Assembly (NCBI GenBank): GCA_002423155.1 | Contig: DIUV01000049.1 | Span: forward strand, 3,646 to 47,418 | Direction: 5' to 3' | Source of the DNA: Alphaproteobacteria bacterium UBA6149 | GTDB lineage: Bacteria > Pseudomonadota > Alphaproteobacteria > Rickettsiales > UBA998 | DNA: 43,773 bases | Part shown: positions 7,485 to 15,449 of the stretch, in pieces | Numbering within the stretch: position 1 is the first letter of the stretch | Layout of the letters: every line of letters starts with the position of its first letter | Notes under the pieces: generated by a model | Told to the model about the DNA's origin: nothing | What the model saw: the letters and a program-made list of their open reading frames with translations, nothing else | The model's database searches: none | Translations under genes and position numbers: made by a program

Positions 7485-8873
7485 TTATATTTTTTGTATG
7501 ATTTTATTTGGAAAGAATAACGAGCCCAAAATTCCCGAAATGAAAATTAGTGGGATTCCGTAAATCGTCCAATACCAAGTGTAGCCACCAGCATCACCAA
7601 AATAGATAAAACAGCCGACTCCCCACGCCACGCCAAAAATCACGCTAATCCACGCACCAATTGTGCTGCTGCGTTTCCAGTAAAAACCAGCGAGCAATGC
7701 GAATGACAAGGCAGCAATGGGGATATTGGCGAGTATCAGGCGGTTTAGAATGTCATCCACCAACAGATTTGCGCCCAACCATGAAATAACCGCAAATATT
7801 GCCACAAAAAACCGCTGCATTGGTACATTGGCAAGGATGCTTGGCATAAAATCCGCTTTCAGCATAGCAACCATCGCACTCCACACGCCTGTTAGCGTGG
7901 TCATCGCCGCCATGAACAAAACAGCATAGCCAACGCCACGCCAAAAACTCGGTAGCCACGCCATTATCATTTCAGGCACAACCATTTGTGCATCGGCAAG
8001 TGTGGGTTGCTCAATCTTAAAAAATGCTGAGGCGAGAACGGTGCAACCATAAAGCACAAATATCAACACTGAAGCGAAAGCCACGCTCATCAAGGCAACT
8101 TGCTCATTTTTAGCCGCAAAGATTTTCTGCCCATACCACGGCGAGGCAATATAGGTAAAACAGGTTAGCACCATCAGCGAAGTAACAAACCAGAAAGGTA
8201 GATTAGGATTGTTCCACTGCGCGATGGGCGAAAATGTAAGCTGTTCGGCAGGAAAAATACCATCTAAACCAACCAAACCGTTATATTTATTCCATGCGAT
8301 AAATAGCAATGATGGCAGCAAGACTAGCGTTATAACAAAGCTGATAACATCCGCTCGCACAATGGATTTAAGCCCACCCATAATGGTCATAAGCAACACT
8401 AACAGAGTAATAAAAAAGCTCAAAACCCAAGGATTTATTATGAATAAAGGGGCAAAAATAAGTGTCAGCGACTTAACATAAGTCGCACTAAAACCGAGCA
8501 TCGCCACCATAAGTAAGGCTGAAACCAAACTGCCCAGCCTACGCCCATAACGCTCGGTAAAAAATTCGGCGACTGACAGGCGGTTAAAGCGTTTCCACTT
8601 GCGGGCAACGGTTAGTGTGTACCATGCCAACCCCACTAAAAACACCAGTGGCAAGCCCATTGCTATCACCCCAAAGCGATAGCCCATAGAGGAAAATGCC
8701 AGCAAGGTGGAAGTATTGAACTCGGTCATTACCAGAGTGGCGGTGAGTGCGAATAAGCCAACTTGCCGATTTGCCATGAGATATTCATTCGCACCAGAGC
8801 TACGGCGCAAACTAACCGCAGCAATTATGGCAATCACCCCAAAAAAACCAGCTACATCCAATAAACTAAACAT
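7485..8873 (-). CDS. Sodium:solute symporter (SSS family)
   Basis: The 462-residue protein has about 13 hydrophobic helices across its length and the SSS/SLC5 signature region around SAYLMANRQVG-like EYLMANRQVGLFALTATLVM, MTEFNTSTLLAFSSMGYRFG and MTTLTGVWSAMVAMLKADF. It imports a solute using the sodium gradient; the substrate is unknown. The ATG at 8873 is chosen because it overlaps the previous stop as TAATG, showing translational coupling; an upstream frame extension to 8978 lies in the neighbour's coding DNA. It is the last gene of the five-gene lipid-type operon, so the substrate may be a headgroup alcohol or amine released or used by the other products (inference). Confidence 0.88.
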   Translation of the reverse strand: MFSLLDVAGFFGVIAIIAAVSLRRSSGANEYLMANRQVGLFALTATLVMTEFNTSTLLAFSSMGYRFGVIAMGLPLVFLVGLAWYTLTVARKWKRFNRLSVAEFFTERYGRRLGSLVSALLMVAMLGFSATYVKSLTLIFAPLFIINPWVLSFFITLLVLLMTIMGGLKSIVRADVISFVITLVLLPSLLFIAWNKYNGLVGLDGIFPAEQLTFSPIAQWNNPNLPFWFVTSLMVLTCFTYIASPWYGQKIFAAKNEQVALMSVAFASVLIFVLYGCTVLASAFFKIEQPTLADAQMVVPEMIMAWLPSFWRGVGYAVLFMAAMTTLTGVWSAMVAMLKADFMPSILANVPMQRFFVAIFAVISWLGANLLVDDILNRLILANIPIAALSFALLAGFYWKRSSTIGAWISVIFGVAWGVGCFIYFGDAGGYTWYWTIYGIPLIFISGILGSLFFPNKIIQKI

Positions 8874-9475
8874 TATGAGCCTTCTGTAAGAGCCAAGTTT
8901 TTGTGTGTTTGCCACATCCGAAGCAATGCGGTGTATAACACTAAAATAATGAACAAAAGCGACAGCCAGCAAAACCACGCAGGGAAAAATATCATCAGCA
9001 CAAAAAATAAAAATGCCTCAGGGCGTTCCATAAGGCTGGGTGTATAGTTAAAACTTTTATTGCCATCATTTTTTACAAAAATACCCGCCACAAGAAAACT
9101 GCTAACCACCATAAGCACACTGCCGAGCATCAGCAAACACAGCCAACCGCGAGTGCTTGGCTCAACCGCGTAAAGCCCCATAATCACCGCCCATTCCACT
9201 GCGCGGTCACACATAATATCCAGCATTGTGCCAAACGCAGTGGAGCGACCTGTTAGTCGTGCCACGGTTCCGTCCAACATATCCAAATATCCCGATAACA
9301 GCAGCAAAAAAAACGCCAGCAAGTTCCAGCCAAGAGCTATGCAAAGAGCTGCTAGCAGTCCAGCAATCAAAGAAAGAACTGTTATTTGGTTGGGCGAAAA
9401 ATGCTGTGCCAAAACTTTTGCGATTGGGTCAATCAGAACACGCTGAAAATGCGCGCGAATATAAGTTTCAAGCAT
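8873..9475 (-). CDS. CDP-alcohol phosphatidyltransferase-family integral membrane enzyme
   Basis: The 200-residue membrane protein contains the complete family motif D-G-x2-A-R-x8-G-x3-D-x3-D at D68, G69, A72, R73, G82, D86 and D90. These enzymes join an alcohol to a CDP-activated lipid (or the reverse), releasing CMP, at the cytoplasmic face of the inner membrane. The motif is intact, so the enzyme should be active. The acceptor alcohol cannot be told from sequence. It overlaps the upstream diesterase gene by 8 nt and the downstream symporter by 1 nt, so the three are translated together. Confidence 0.93.
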   Translation of the reverse strand: MLETYIRAHFQRVLIDPIAKVLAQHFSPNQITVLSLIAGLLAALCIALGWNLLAFFLLLLSGYLDMLDGTVARLTGRSTAFGTMLDIMCDRAVEWAVIMGLYAVEPSTRGWLCLLMLGSVLMVVSSFLVAGIFVKNDGNKSFNYTPSLMERPEAFLFFVLMIFFPAWFCWLSLLFIILVLYTALLRMWQTHKNLALTEGS

Positions 9476-10685
9476 GGAATATTACCTCACTAGAATTATT
9501 TTCTTTGCGTCGCCTGATTTCCTGCTCGGCAAAATTATTTTCTATTCCCATTGCCTGTTGTGGGTTTTTATCGTCGCTATTATTGCTCATATAGCCTTGT
9601 AAAATCCGAATCGCCCGTTCAGGATAATTGGAAGTTATAAAGGTTGCGCCATTCTCAATAGCGGTTCTAATGTCGCTGTGTTTATCAGAAGGGCTAAAAT
9701 TGGTAAGTAGGGGAATACCATTTGTGGCAGTCTTTTTTGCTATCTCAGTTTGTGGTTTTAACGAACCAATAAGCCAGAAACTTTCTGCCATTTCCGCTGT
9801 TTTTTGCACAGCATTCATAAGCGGTTTGTCATCACTTAAATCACTGAATGGTGCGGCGTGCGGTTGGTTTAGCACCATTGCCTGCGCCAGATTATCCGCA
9901 ATATAGGGTAGGCTTGGGTTATGCCTCCCCGATTGTGGCATAAGGTTTAGTTTTGCCTCTGGCGACAGATTTTTCCATAGCGACTTCAAATCGCGTTCCC
10001 CGATTGCCCCAGCGGCGGAAAAAATTACCATTGGCACATTATTTTCACTCGGCACAGCTTTATTAAGCATATTCGTTAGTGGTGTTATTGATGGTGTAGA
10101 TAGCAGCATTTTTTCTGCCAGCCATGGCAGCCCGATTTTATCTAACACTGCCGAAAACATGCCCGCGAAAAATTCCGTTTGGCGTGAAAAAAATTTGGTT
10201 GGTGGTTTGGGCTTTATTTCTAGGGCAAGCCCAATGGGTGAGCCGATTTCGCCGCGTATTATATTTGCTGATTTTACCATTTGTAAAACTTCTTCCAACG
10301 CGGGAACGCGTAAATCCTGCTCAGTAATTGGAAATAATGGATTTTGCGCGCGATCGGGGCAAACGTGACCAATGGGGACAATTTCCGATACTGATTTTAG
10401 CCCCAGTTTTTGAATTTCAGCAAACGACATTTCCTCAATATAACCATTGCCATTGGTGGTACGAGCAACATCTGAATCATGCATCAATAAAAGTTCTCCG
10501 TCCCTACTCGCTCGCACATCCATTTCAATGAAAAACCGAATTTCTGGGCTTTCCATGGCGATATTAATAGCCTCTTTGAACGCCGCCATGCTATTTTCAG
10601 GATAGCGCATACTCGCCCCACGATGCGCCGCAATCGCTGGCTGATAGATTTTGCAATGCCGATAAATTTCTGCTTCTTTATTCAT
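9468..10685 (-). CDS. Glycerophosphodiester phosphodiesterase-family protein
   Basis: The 405-residue product carries the GDPD catalytic pattern: HRGAS (H21, R22), PEN (E30, N31), EMD (E54, D56) and MHDSDVARTTNG (H69). These enzymes hydrolyse glycerophosphodiesters to glycerol-3-phosphate and an alcohol, using a divalent metal. There is no signal peptide, so action in the cytoplasm is likely. The protein is longer than the common 250-300 residues because of a middle insertion (about 115-250) and a charged C-terminal tail (about 370-405). Start and stop overlap both neighbours by 4 and 8 nt. Together with the phosphatidyltransferase it suggests turnover or remodelling of a phospholipid headgroup. 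Confidence 0.9.
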   Translation of the reverse strand: MNKEAEIYRHCKIYQPAIAAHRGASMRYPENSMAAFKEAINIAMESPEIRFFIEMDVRASRDGELLLMHDSDVARTTNGNGYIEEMSFAEIQKLGLKSVSEIVPIGHVCPDRAQNPLFPITEQDLRVPALEEVLQMVKSANIIRGEIGSPIGLALEIKPKPPTKFFSRQTEFFAGMFSAVLDKIGLPWLAEKMLLSTPSITPLTNMLNKAVPSENNVPMVIFSAAGAIGERDLKSLWKNLSPEAKLNLMPQSGRHNPSLPYIADNLAQAMVLNQPHAAPFSDLSDDKPLMNAVQKTAEMAESFWLIGSLKPQTEIAKKTATNGIPLLTNFSPSDKHSDIRTAIENGATFITSNYPERAIRILQGYMSNNSDDKNPQQAMGIENNFAEQEIRRRKENNSSEVIFHA

Positions 10686-11323
10686 GGTGCATCCGAAAAC
10701 ATAATATTTTCAACAGCAGCGATGGTCACGGCACTACTATCGTCCGTGTCAGCACTAATAGCGATTAAGGTAGGATACCCCTTATAGCCAAAGGCTTTTT
10801 CAAAATCTTTTTGATAATCCATATTTTCATTAAACCATTTTTGTTTTTTTTCGTTATAAGGACGCACAATAATCATTCGTCCTTGCTTGTCAGGGCTAGT
10901 TATTACCTCACCAACCTTATGGCTGCTGCCCCAAATATAAGCAATATAATTGCCAGCAGTGCTTAGGCTTGCCTCATCCACCACTGGTATTTTGCTGAAA
11001 AATATATATAATCCGATAGTACGATCATCACCATGAGCAATATCAAGCGGAGTTGCTCTTACATCAGATGAATCAACTCGCCACCCCCATTTTATGCGTG
11101 GTTTCTTTTGTTCATCAACTAAAATAGCCCTATATAGCATTGAGGAGGCGGCTTTGGAATTTATATCAATCTGCTCGCCAGAAACTTTAAATTCTATCGG
11201 TTTATAGCGTAAAAATGTAAAATTTTTCCACACAGAAGCATCGCTAGCGTAAGCACCACCAGCGACCAATAAAAGCAATAAAACAATAAATTTATTCAAC
11301 AATGTGGTATTACCAATTTCCAT
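10682..11323 (-). CDS. DUF3047-family exported protein
   Basis: The 213-residue protein has an N-terminal hydrophobic segment (LLNKFIVLLLLLVAGGAYAS) that looks like a signal peptide cleaved after YA-S, so a periplasmic location is likely. The rest matches DUF3047: IKWGWRVDSSDVRAT, GDDRTIGLYIFFS, NYIAYIWGSSHKVGEVI and a C-terminal AISADTDDSSAVTIAAVENI. The Asp-rich end may bind metal. Function unknown in the family. It overlaps the DUF547 gene (14 nt) and the diesterase gene (4 nt), so it belongs to the same operon. Confidence 0.85.
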   Translation of the reverse strand: MEIGNTTLLNKFIVLLLLLVAGGAYASDASVWKNFTFLRYKPIEFKVSGEQIDINSKAASSMLYRAILVDEQKKPRIKWGWRVDSSDVRATPLDIAHGDDRTIGLYIFFSKIPVVDEASLSTAGNYIAYIWGSSHKVGEVITSPDKQGRMIIVRPYNEKKQKWFNENMDYQKDFEKAFGYKGYPTLIAISADTDDSSAVTIAAVENIMFSDAP

Positions 11324-12053
11324 TTAACTTCCAGTTATACTCAAAATACCCAACTACAACCGCATTTTCTGGCACTTGCGGTGAGTATTTTCTGATAAAA
11401 GCTACGATGCCATTTTTTTCTTTGAAATCATCTGCAAACCAATCAAAAATTTTGGAAATGATTAGTTCTGAACCTTTAATATGCAAGCCTTTAATATCAT
11501 TTTGCAGAAATTTTCTCATTTGCTCGTCAAGCTGCGCGTCAAGTTTTTCAGCACTATAGGCTTCAGCGCGTAAATCTGGGCAGGAAAGCGAGGCACAGTT
11601 AATCGCAGCGTGAATGCGTGGGTCGCCCATTTTACGCAAAATGTCATTTTCTATGGCATCAAGAGTATAATCCTTTCCGCCAATCGGGAAGTGGTGTGAT
11701 TTCCACGGACTACTAAGCAAGCTGCCTGTATTTTTTATGGATTCATGTTCGTTTTGTTTAATAATCAGATCAATGGTGAGCAGATTATAAGCGTTTATCC
11801 AAAATGCCATTTTCTCTTTTCCTGAAAGCAATTCTGGCTTCACCTGTGCGATAAGTCGCATCGCCTCCGCGTATTTTGCATCGGCACTCCAACCTTTATA
11901 ATTCACGAGTGTAGTTTTAATTTCTTGTTTTTCTCCACTATTAACATACTGTTTAAGCAGTGCATTATACGGCGTAATATATTCATTGTTATCCGCCCGA
12001 GCAGGTTGCCAGAAAGAAACAATAACCGCTAAAAATAAAAGAAGTTTTTTCAT
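11310..12053 (-). CDS. DUF547-family exported protein
   Basis: The 247-residue product begins with a clear signal peptide (MKKLLLFLAVIVSFWQPARA) and contains the two hallmark DUF547 blocks: KMAFWINAYNLLTIDLII and RIHAAINCASLSCPDLRAEA. The invariant Cys, His and Asn in these blocks suggest a papain-like or transglutaminase-like active site, but the family has no settled function that I know of. It is the first gene of the five-gene minus-strand operon. DUF547 genes are often seen near VTT-family membrane proteins and MerA-like flavoproteins, which here lie on the opposite strand from 13.0 kb. Confidence 0.9.
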   Translation of the reverse strand: MKKLLLFLAVIVSFWQPARADNNEYITPYNALLKQYVNSGEKQEIKTTLVNYKGWSADAKYAEAMRLIAQVKPELLSGKEKMAFWINAYNLLTIDLIIKQNEHESIKNTGSLLSSPWKSHHFPIGGKDYTLDAIENDILRKMGDPRIHAAINCASLSCPDLRAEAYSAEKLDAQLDEQMRKFLQNDIKGLHIKGSELIISKIFDWFADDFKEKNGIVAFIRKYSPQVPENAVVVGYFEYNWKLNGNW

Positions 12054-12153
12054 AACGCCCTCAAAAAGTTAGAAACTTGTTTATTAGTAGTTCGTTATTT
12101 TGTAAGCAGAAGTTACAGAGGTTTGTCTATATTAAGTTAAAAATGGGTTATAA

Positions 12154-12270
12154 GTGACAAGTGATGGCTTGAAAAACCGCCAATTAGAAGACTTGATGCA
12201 TGCTGCACAGGCTGGTGATAATGCTGCCTACACCAAATTATTTAGAAAAATAACCCCGCTTATCATATGA
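12154..12270 (+). pseudogene. ECF sigma factor, N-terminal remnant
   Basis: A 38-codon frame (GTG start, TGA end) encodes LEDLMHAAQAGDNAAYTKLF followed by RKITPLI. This is the beginning of sigma region 2 in ECF factors (helix with AAQAGD..AYTKLF). The protein then stops, and I cannot find the -10-binding helix or region 4 in any frame. It is probably the relic of a sigma factor that once controlled this neighbourhood. Confidence 0.6.
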
Positions 12271-12328
12271 TGGTTCAAACGCCACTAAGGCTCTCGAGGC
12301 ACGACTCGTCAGGGTTGAGGTCGCACCC

Positions 12329-12380
12329 CTATAGCAATTTCAAATATGTTTTACGCAAATAAAATTAGAAATTGCTATAG
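12329..12380. repeat. 52-bp hairpin with 13-bp perfect arms
   Basis: CTATAGCAATTTC (12329-12341) pairs perfectly with GAAATTGCTATAG (12368-12380) around a 26-nt AT-rich loop. It has the look of a short terminal-repeat element inserted next to the truncated sigma gene. No T-run follows. Confidence 0.7.
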
Positions 12381-12562
12381 CATTGGCTTTATGGCTGCTT
12401 ATGTGCTGCCGTTTCTACAGTGATTTGAAGAATTGTGAAACTTTTGTGACAGTGTAACTTCAACTGCTCTCCAAGCGAACCATTTAATGACATTGGTTTA
12501 ATGTGTCTCATTTCCGATGGGAATGATTTTTTTAACAATTCGCAAATTAAGGAGTATTTTTT

Positions 12563-12742
12563 ATGACTTGTCCACAAACACTAGCAAAAAATTACGAAAA
12601 ACTAATGGAAACTGGTGCTGCTCTTCAAAGTGCAGGCTGCACAACCTGTGGTTCTGATATTTCTCATGCCACAGAATTACCAACGCAAGCAGTTGGTGCC
12701 GCAATACCACAAAAGGAGGAAAGTCACAGTTGCTGCCAATAA
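12563..12742 (+). CDS. Small Cys-rich peptide, 59 residues
   Basis: An unrecognised short protein starting MTCPQTLAKNYEKLMETGAA, with five or more cysteines arranged as C3, GCTTCG (two Cys three apart) and a C-terminal SCCQ. The ribosome site is excellent (TTAAGGAG, 8 nt before ATG) and a strong GC hairpin follows the stop. There is no signal peptide or membrane segment. The paired cysteines and terminal CC suggest soft-metal or metalloid binding, or a modified-peptide precursor. It sits just upstream of the VTT and MerA-like genes on the same strand. The function is a guess, but the signals for a real gene are good. Confidence 0.7.
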   Translation: MTCPQTLAKNYEKLMETGAALQSAGCTTCGSDISHATELPTQAVGAAIPQKEESHSCCQ

Positions 12743-12746
12743 AGAA

Positions 12747-12766
12747 CCCCGCCCCAAGGGGCGGGG
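12747..12766 (+). terminator. GC-rich hairpin terminator after the Cys-rich peptide gene
   Basis: CCCCGCCCC pairs with GGGGCGGGG around AA, 4 nt after the stop codon. The following TATTTAG is only a weak U-tract. The same stem recurs at 12875-12888, on the other side of a palindromic repeat. Confidence 0.65.
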
Positions 12767-12897
12767 TATTTAGTAGTCGTCATGCCGCCGAAGGGCGGCA
12801 TCCATGCCAAGCCACAAGCTCATAACCAAACGGTTAGGCATGGATACCAGCCTTCGCTGGTATGACAAAGCAAACGCCCCAAGGGGCGGGGAATTTA
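12751..12897. repeat. 22-bp direct repeat flanking an inserted palindromic repeat
   Basis: GCCCCAAGGGGCGGGGTATTTA (12751-12772) is repeated as the same sequence with one change at 12876-12897. The palindromic repeat (12779-12867) lies between them. This could be a duplication of the terminator made when the repeat inserted, or a recombination product. Confidence 0.75.
12779..12867. repeat. Dispersed palindromic repeat, copy 2
   Basis: Starts GTCATGCCGCC, has a small stem GCCGCC-GAAG-GGCGGC, then GCATCCATGCC paired with GGCATGGATACC, and ends with a stem around CCAGCCTTCGCTGG and TATGAC. Same plan as copy 1 inside the MITE at 3356-3446, with compensating differences in the small stems. Confidence 0.8.
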
Positions 12898-13033
12898 ACC
12901 CTGAAGTGGATTAAAATGTGCTTCTTATGAAAAAAAGAGGGGTACTAGAATAGGCACTATATCCTTCTTTTTCACAATATGTGTTATACAAAAAAACAAG
13001 TAACCCAATATCTAAATAAATTGGAAATATATA

Positions 13034-13726
13034 ATGCAAAAATTACTAAAAATCGGATTGTTGATTTTATTCGCTATTGCCATTTACGCATTTTTTGCGC
13101 TGGATTTGCAGCAATATGCCACACTGGATTATATAAAATCACAGCAACAAACACTCCATGATTATTACCAGCAAAACTCTTTTAGTGTGGTTGCAGTTTT
13201 TTCTTTGGCTTATATCACGGTAACGGCTTTATCACTACCTATCGCCACAGTTTTTACGCTTTTAGGCGGAGCATTGTTTGGCTTTGTGAATGGCTTGATT
13301 ATTGTATCTTTCACCAGTACTATCGGTGCAACTCTTGCGTTTTTGATGGCTCGATTTTTACTTAGAGATTGGGTGCAAAATAAATATGGAAAATATCTGG
13401 GCAAACTCAATGTTGGTTTTGCCCGCGAGGGAGCGTTTTATCTATTTGCTTTGCGGCTTGTCCCCGCTTTTCCGTTTTTTCTGGTAAATATGCTGATGGC
13501 GTTGCTGCCGATTAAAACATGGAAATTTTTCTGGGTAAGCCAGCTAGGAATGCTGGCGGGAACAGCTGTTTATGTATATGCTGGCACGGAATTATCCAAA
13601 ATTTCGGCATTTTCTGATATTGCCTCACCAAAATTATTACTTGCATTTACTATGCTCGGAATTTTTCCGCTTTTTGCTAAAAAAACACTTACTCTTTTAA
13701 GGAGAAAAAGTCATGAACAAATATGA
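13034..13726 (+). CDS. VTT-domain (TVP38/TMEM64, DedA-like) membrane protein
   Basis: The 230-residue inner-membrane protein has a first hydrophobic helix (about 6-24) and the VTT core. The core includes ALSLPIATVFTLLGGALFGF, the membrane re-entrant segment GATLAFLMARFLLRD, and ALRLVPAFPFFLVNMLMALL followed by a final helix pair. Members of the superfamily act in lipid scrambling, undecaprenyl-phosphate recycling or metal tolerance in different organisms. The ribosome site is GGAAA about 9 nt before ATG. The gene overlaps the next one by 14 nt, so the two are coupled. Identity is sure at family level; substrate unknown. Confidence 0.9.
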   Translation: MQKLLKIGLLILFAIAIYAFFALDLQQYATLDYIKSQQQTLHDYYQQNSFSVVAVFSLAYITVTALSLPIATVFTLLGGALFGFVNGLIIVSFTSTIGATLAFLMARFLLRDWVQNKYGKYLGKLNVGFAREGAFYLFALRLVPAFPFFLVNMLMALLPIKTWKFFWVSQLGMLAGTAVYVYAGTELSKISAFSDIASPKLLLAFTMLGIFPLFAKKTLTLLRRKSHEQI

Positions 13727-15137
13727 TTATAACATAATTGTGATCGGCGGTGGCTCAGCGGGTCTGGTGTCTAGCTATATCGCTGCTGCGGTGAAAGCCA
13801 AAGTGGTACTCATTGAAAAACACAAAATGGGCGGTGATTGCTTGAATACTGGCTGTGTTCCTAGCAAAGCCTTGCTGCGTTCGGCAAAAATGCTTTCCTA
13901 CGCTAAGCGTGCTAAGGAATTTGGCTTCCAAAAAACCACGGTGGAGTTTGACTTTGCAGAAGTCATGCAGCGGGTGCAGAATGTTATAAAAACTATTGCC
14001 CCGCACGATTCCCGTGAACGCTATGCAAGCCTTGGTGTGGAATGTATTGAGGGCAAAGCAAAAATCACCTCGCCACATAGTGTAGAAGTTGGTGGCAAAA
14101 CGCTCACTGCTCGTTCTATTATCATCGCGACTGGTGCAAGACCACTCGTTCCGCCAATTACGGGCTTGGATAAAATTGATTACCTTACCAGCGACAATGT
14201 TTGGGATTTGCGCGAACTGCCGAAAAAACTGATAGTTCTTGGTGGTGGTCCAATCGGTGCGGAAATGGCGCAAGCCTTTGCACGGCTGGGCTCAGAGGTA
14301 ACTATCGTGGAAATGGCGGAGCAAATTTTAATTCGTGAAGATGAGGAGGTTATAAAGCTGGTAACCAAACATTTTCAAGAAGAAGGAATTGTTGTTTTAA
14401 CCAGCCACAAAGCCAAGGCATTTGAAGCTAATACCCTAATTTGCGAGTATGAAGGCAAAGATGTTTCTATTGCCTTTGACAAAATAATCGTGGCACTGGG
14501 CAGAAAGGCTAATGTTACAGGTTTTGGTTTGGAGGAACTCGGCATTACCATCCGCAAACAAGGCACAATAGAAGCTAATCCATTTTTGCAAACCAATATA
14601 CCCAGTATTTATGTTTGTGGCGATGTTACTGGTCCATATCAATTCACTCATACCGCTGCTCATCAAGCTTGGTATGCCAGTGTCAATGCACTGTTCTCGC
14701 CATTTAAAAAATTCAAAGCCGATTACAGCGTAATTCCATGGGCTACTTTTACTGACCCTGAAGTGGCGAGAGTTGGACTTAATGAAAAAGATGCAATCGC
14801 ACAGAAAATTCCTTATGAAGTAACAACTTATGGAATTGATGATTTAGATCGCGCTATTGCTGACAGTGAAGCTCATGGTTTTGTTAAAGTGCTAACTGTT
14901 CCGAAGAAAGATACAATTTTGGGTGTTACCATCGTGGGTACTCATGCGGGTGATTTAATTGCCGAATATATCCTTGCCATGAAGCACGGTATTGGGCTGA
15001 ACAAAATTTTAGGCACAATCCATATTTATCCAACACTCGCCGAAGCTAATAAATATGCAGCAGGTGCATGGAAAAAAGCCCACGCCCCCGCATTCGCCCT
15101 AAGATTATTGGAAAAATTCCATAGCTGGAGAAGATAA
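13713..15137 (+). CDS. MerA-like FAD-dependent pyridine nucleotide-disulfide oxidoreductase
   Basis: A 474-residue flavoprotein. It has an N-terminal FAD-binding GGGSAG (12-17) and the redox disulfide GGDCLNTGCVPSK (C43, C48). The NAD(P)H-binding GGGPIGAEMA (about 176-185), the FAD motif IYVCGDVTG (about 307-315) and a C-terminal dimerisation domain with HIYPTLAE follow. It resembles mercuric reductase and dihydrolipoamide dehydrogenase. It lacks the N-terminal metal-binding domain and the C-terminal Cys pair of true MerA, so mercury reduction is unlikely. The ribosome site AAGGAG lies inside the VTT gene end. The VTT/MerA-like pair is a recurring gene couple whose substrate is not established. 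Confidence 0.9.
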   Translation: MNKYDYNIIVIGGGSAGLVSSYIAAAVKAKVVLIEKHKMGGDCLNTGCVPSKALLRSAKMLSYAKRAKEFGFQKTTVEFDFAEVMQRVQNVIKTIAPHDSRERYASLGVECIEGKAKITSPHSVEVGGKTLTARSIIIATGARPLVPPITGLDKIDYLTSDNVWDLRELPKKLIVLGGGPIGAEMAQAFARLGSEVTIVEMAEQILIREDEEVIKLVTKHFQEEGIVVLTSHKAKAFEANTLICEYEGKDVSIAFDKIIVALGRKANVTGFGLEELGITIRKQGTIEANPFLQTNIPSIYVCGDVTGPYQFTHTAAHQAWYASVNALFSPFKKFKADYSVIPWATFTDPEVARVGLNEKDAIAQKIPYEVTTYGIDDLDRAIADSEAHGFVKVLTVPKKDTILGVTIVGTHAGDLIAEYILAMKHGIGLNKILGTIHIYPTLAEANKYAAGAWKKAHAPAFALRLLEKFHSWRR

Positions 15138-15152
15138 CAAAATACGACCGCC

Positions 15153-15350
15153 ATGAAAAATGAAATAGGATTATGGATAGGGTTTTTCTTCAGCGTGCTG
15201 ATAATTATTACACTATGGGAACGGCTACGCCCGAAACGGAAACTACGAATAAACAGAAATATCCTCTGGTTTCGCAATTTATCTTTGCTTGTGTTGAACA
15301 GCATTGCAACAAGGCTAATTATTCCATTTCCTTCTCTTGTTGACTTATAA
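15153..15350 (+). pseudogene. Sterol desaturase/fatty-acid hydroxylase family, N-terminal fragment
   Basis: A 65-residue frame has one membrane helix followed by LWERLRPKRKLRINRN and then WFRNLSLLVLNSIATRLIIP. This matches the start of bacterial sterol-desaturase-like membrane di-iron enzymes (W-E-x3-P-R/K, then an R-x2-N-L-x-L-x2-L-N segment). The histidine clusters that hold iron are missing because the frame stops at 15350 and the next gene begins soon after. It is most likely a truncated gene that once followed the MerA-like gene. Confidence 0.6.
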
Positions 15351-15449
15351 CCATATGGTTTATATACAGCATCAGCAAATAATGTGCCTTGTGTTCGCTA
15401 TAGCGATGTAAATCCAGTGCTAAGTTTAATAATTACACAAGGTTTAAAT

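Larger units (their letters stand above)
12054..12562. other. Intergenic region with gene remnants and an inverted repeat
   Basis: About 500 bp without an intact gene. It should contain the promoter of the DUF547 operon (leftward). It also holds an ECF sigma-factor N-terminal remnant (12154-12270) and a 52-bp inverted repeat (12329-12380). The stretch 12381-12560 is unassigned leader DNA ahead of the Cys-rich peptide gene. Confidence 0.5.

Noticed and set aside
12747..12897. Riboswitch before the VTT gene
   Set aside because: The structures are a terminator stem duplicated around a dispersed palindromic repeat. No known ligand-binding core is recognisable.
13713..15137. True mercuric reductase (MerA)
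   Set aside because: The N-terminal metal-binding domain and C-terminal Cys pair are missing and no mer genes are adjacent, so only MerA-like flavoprotein is claimed.
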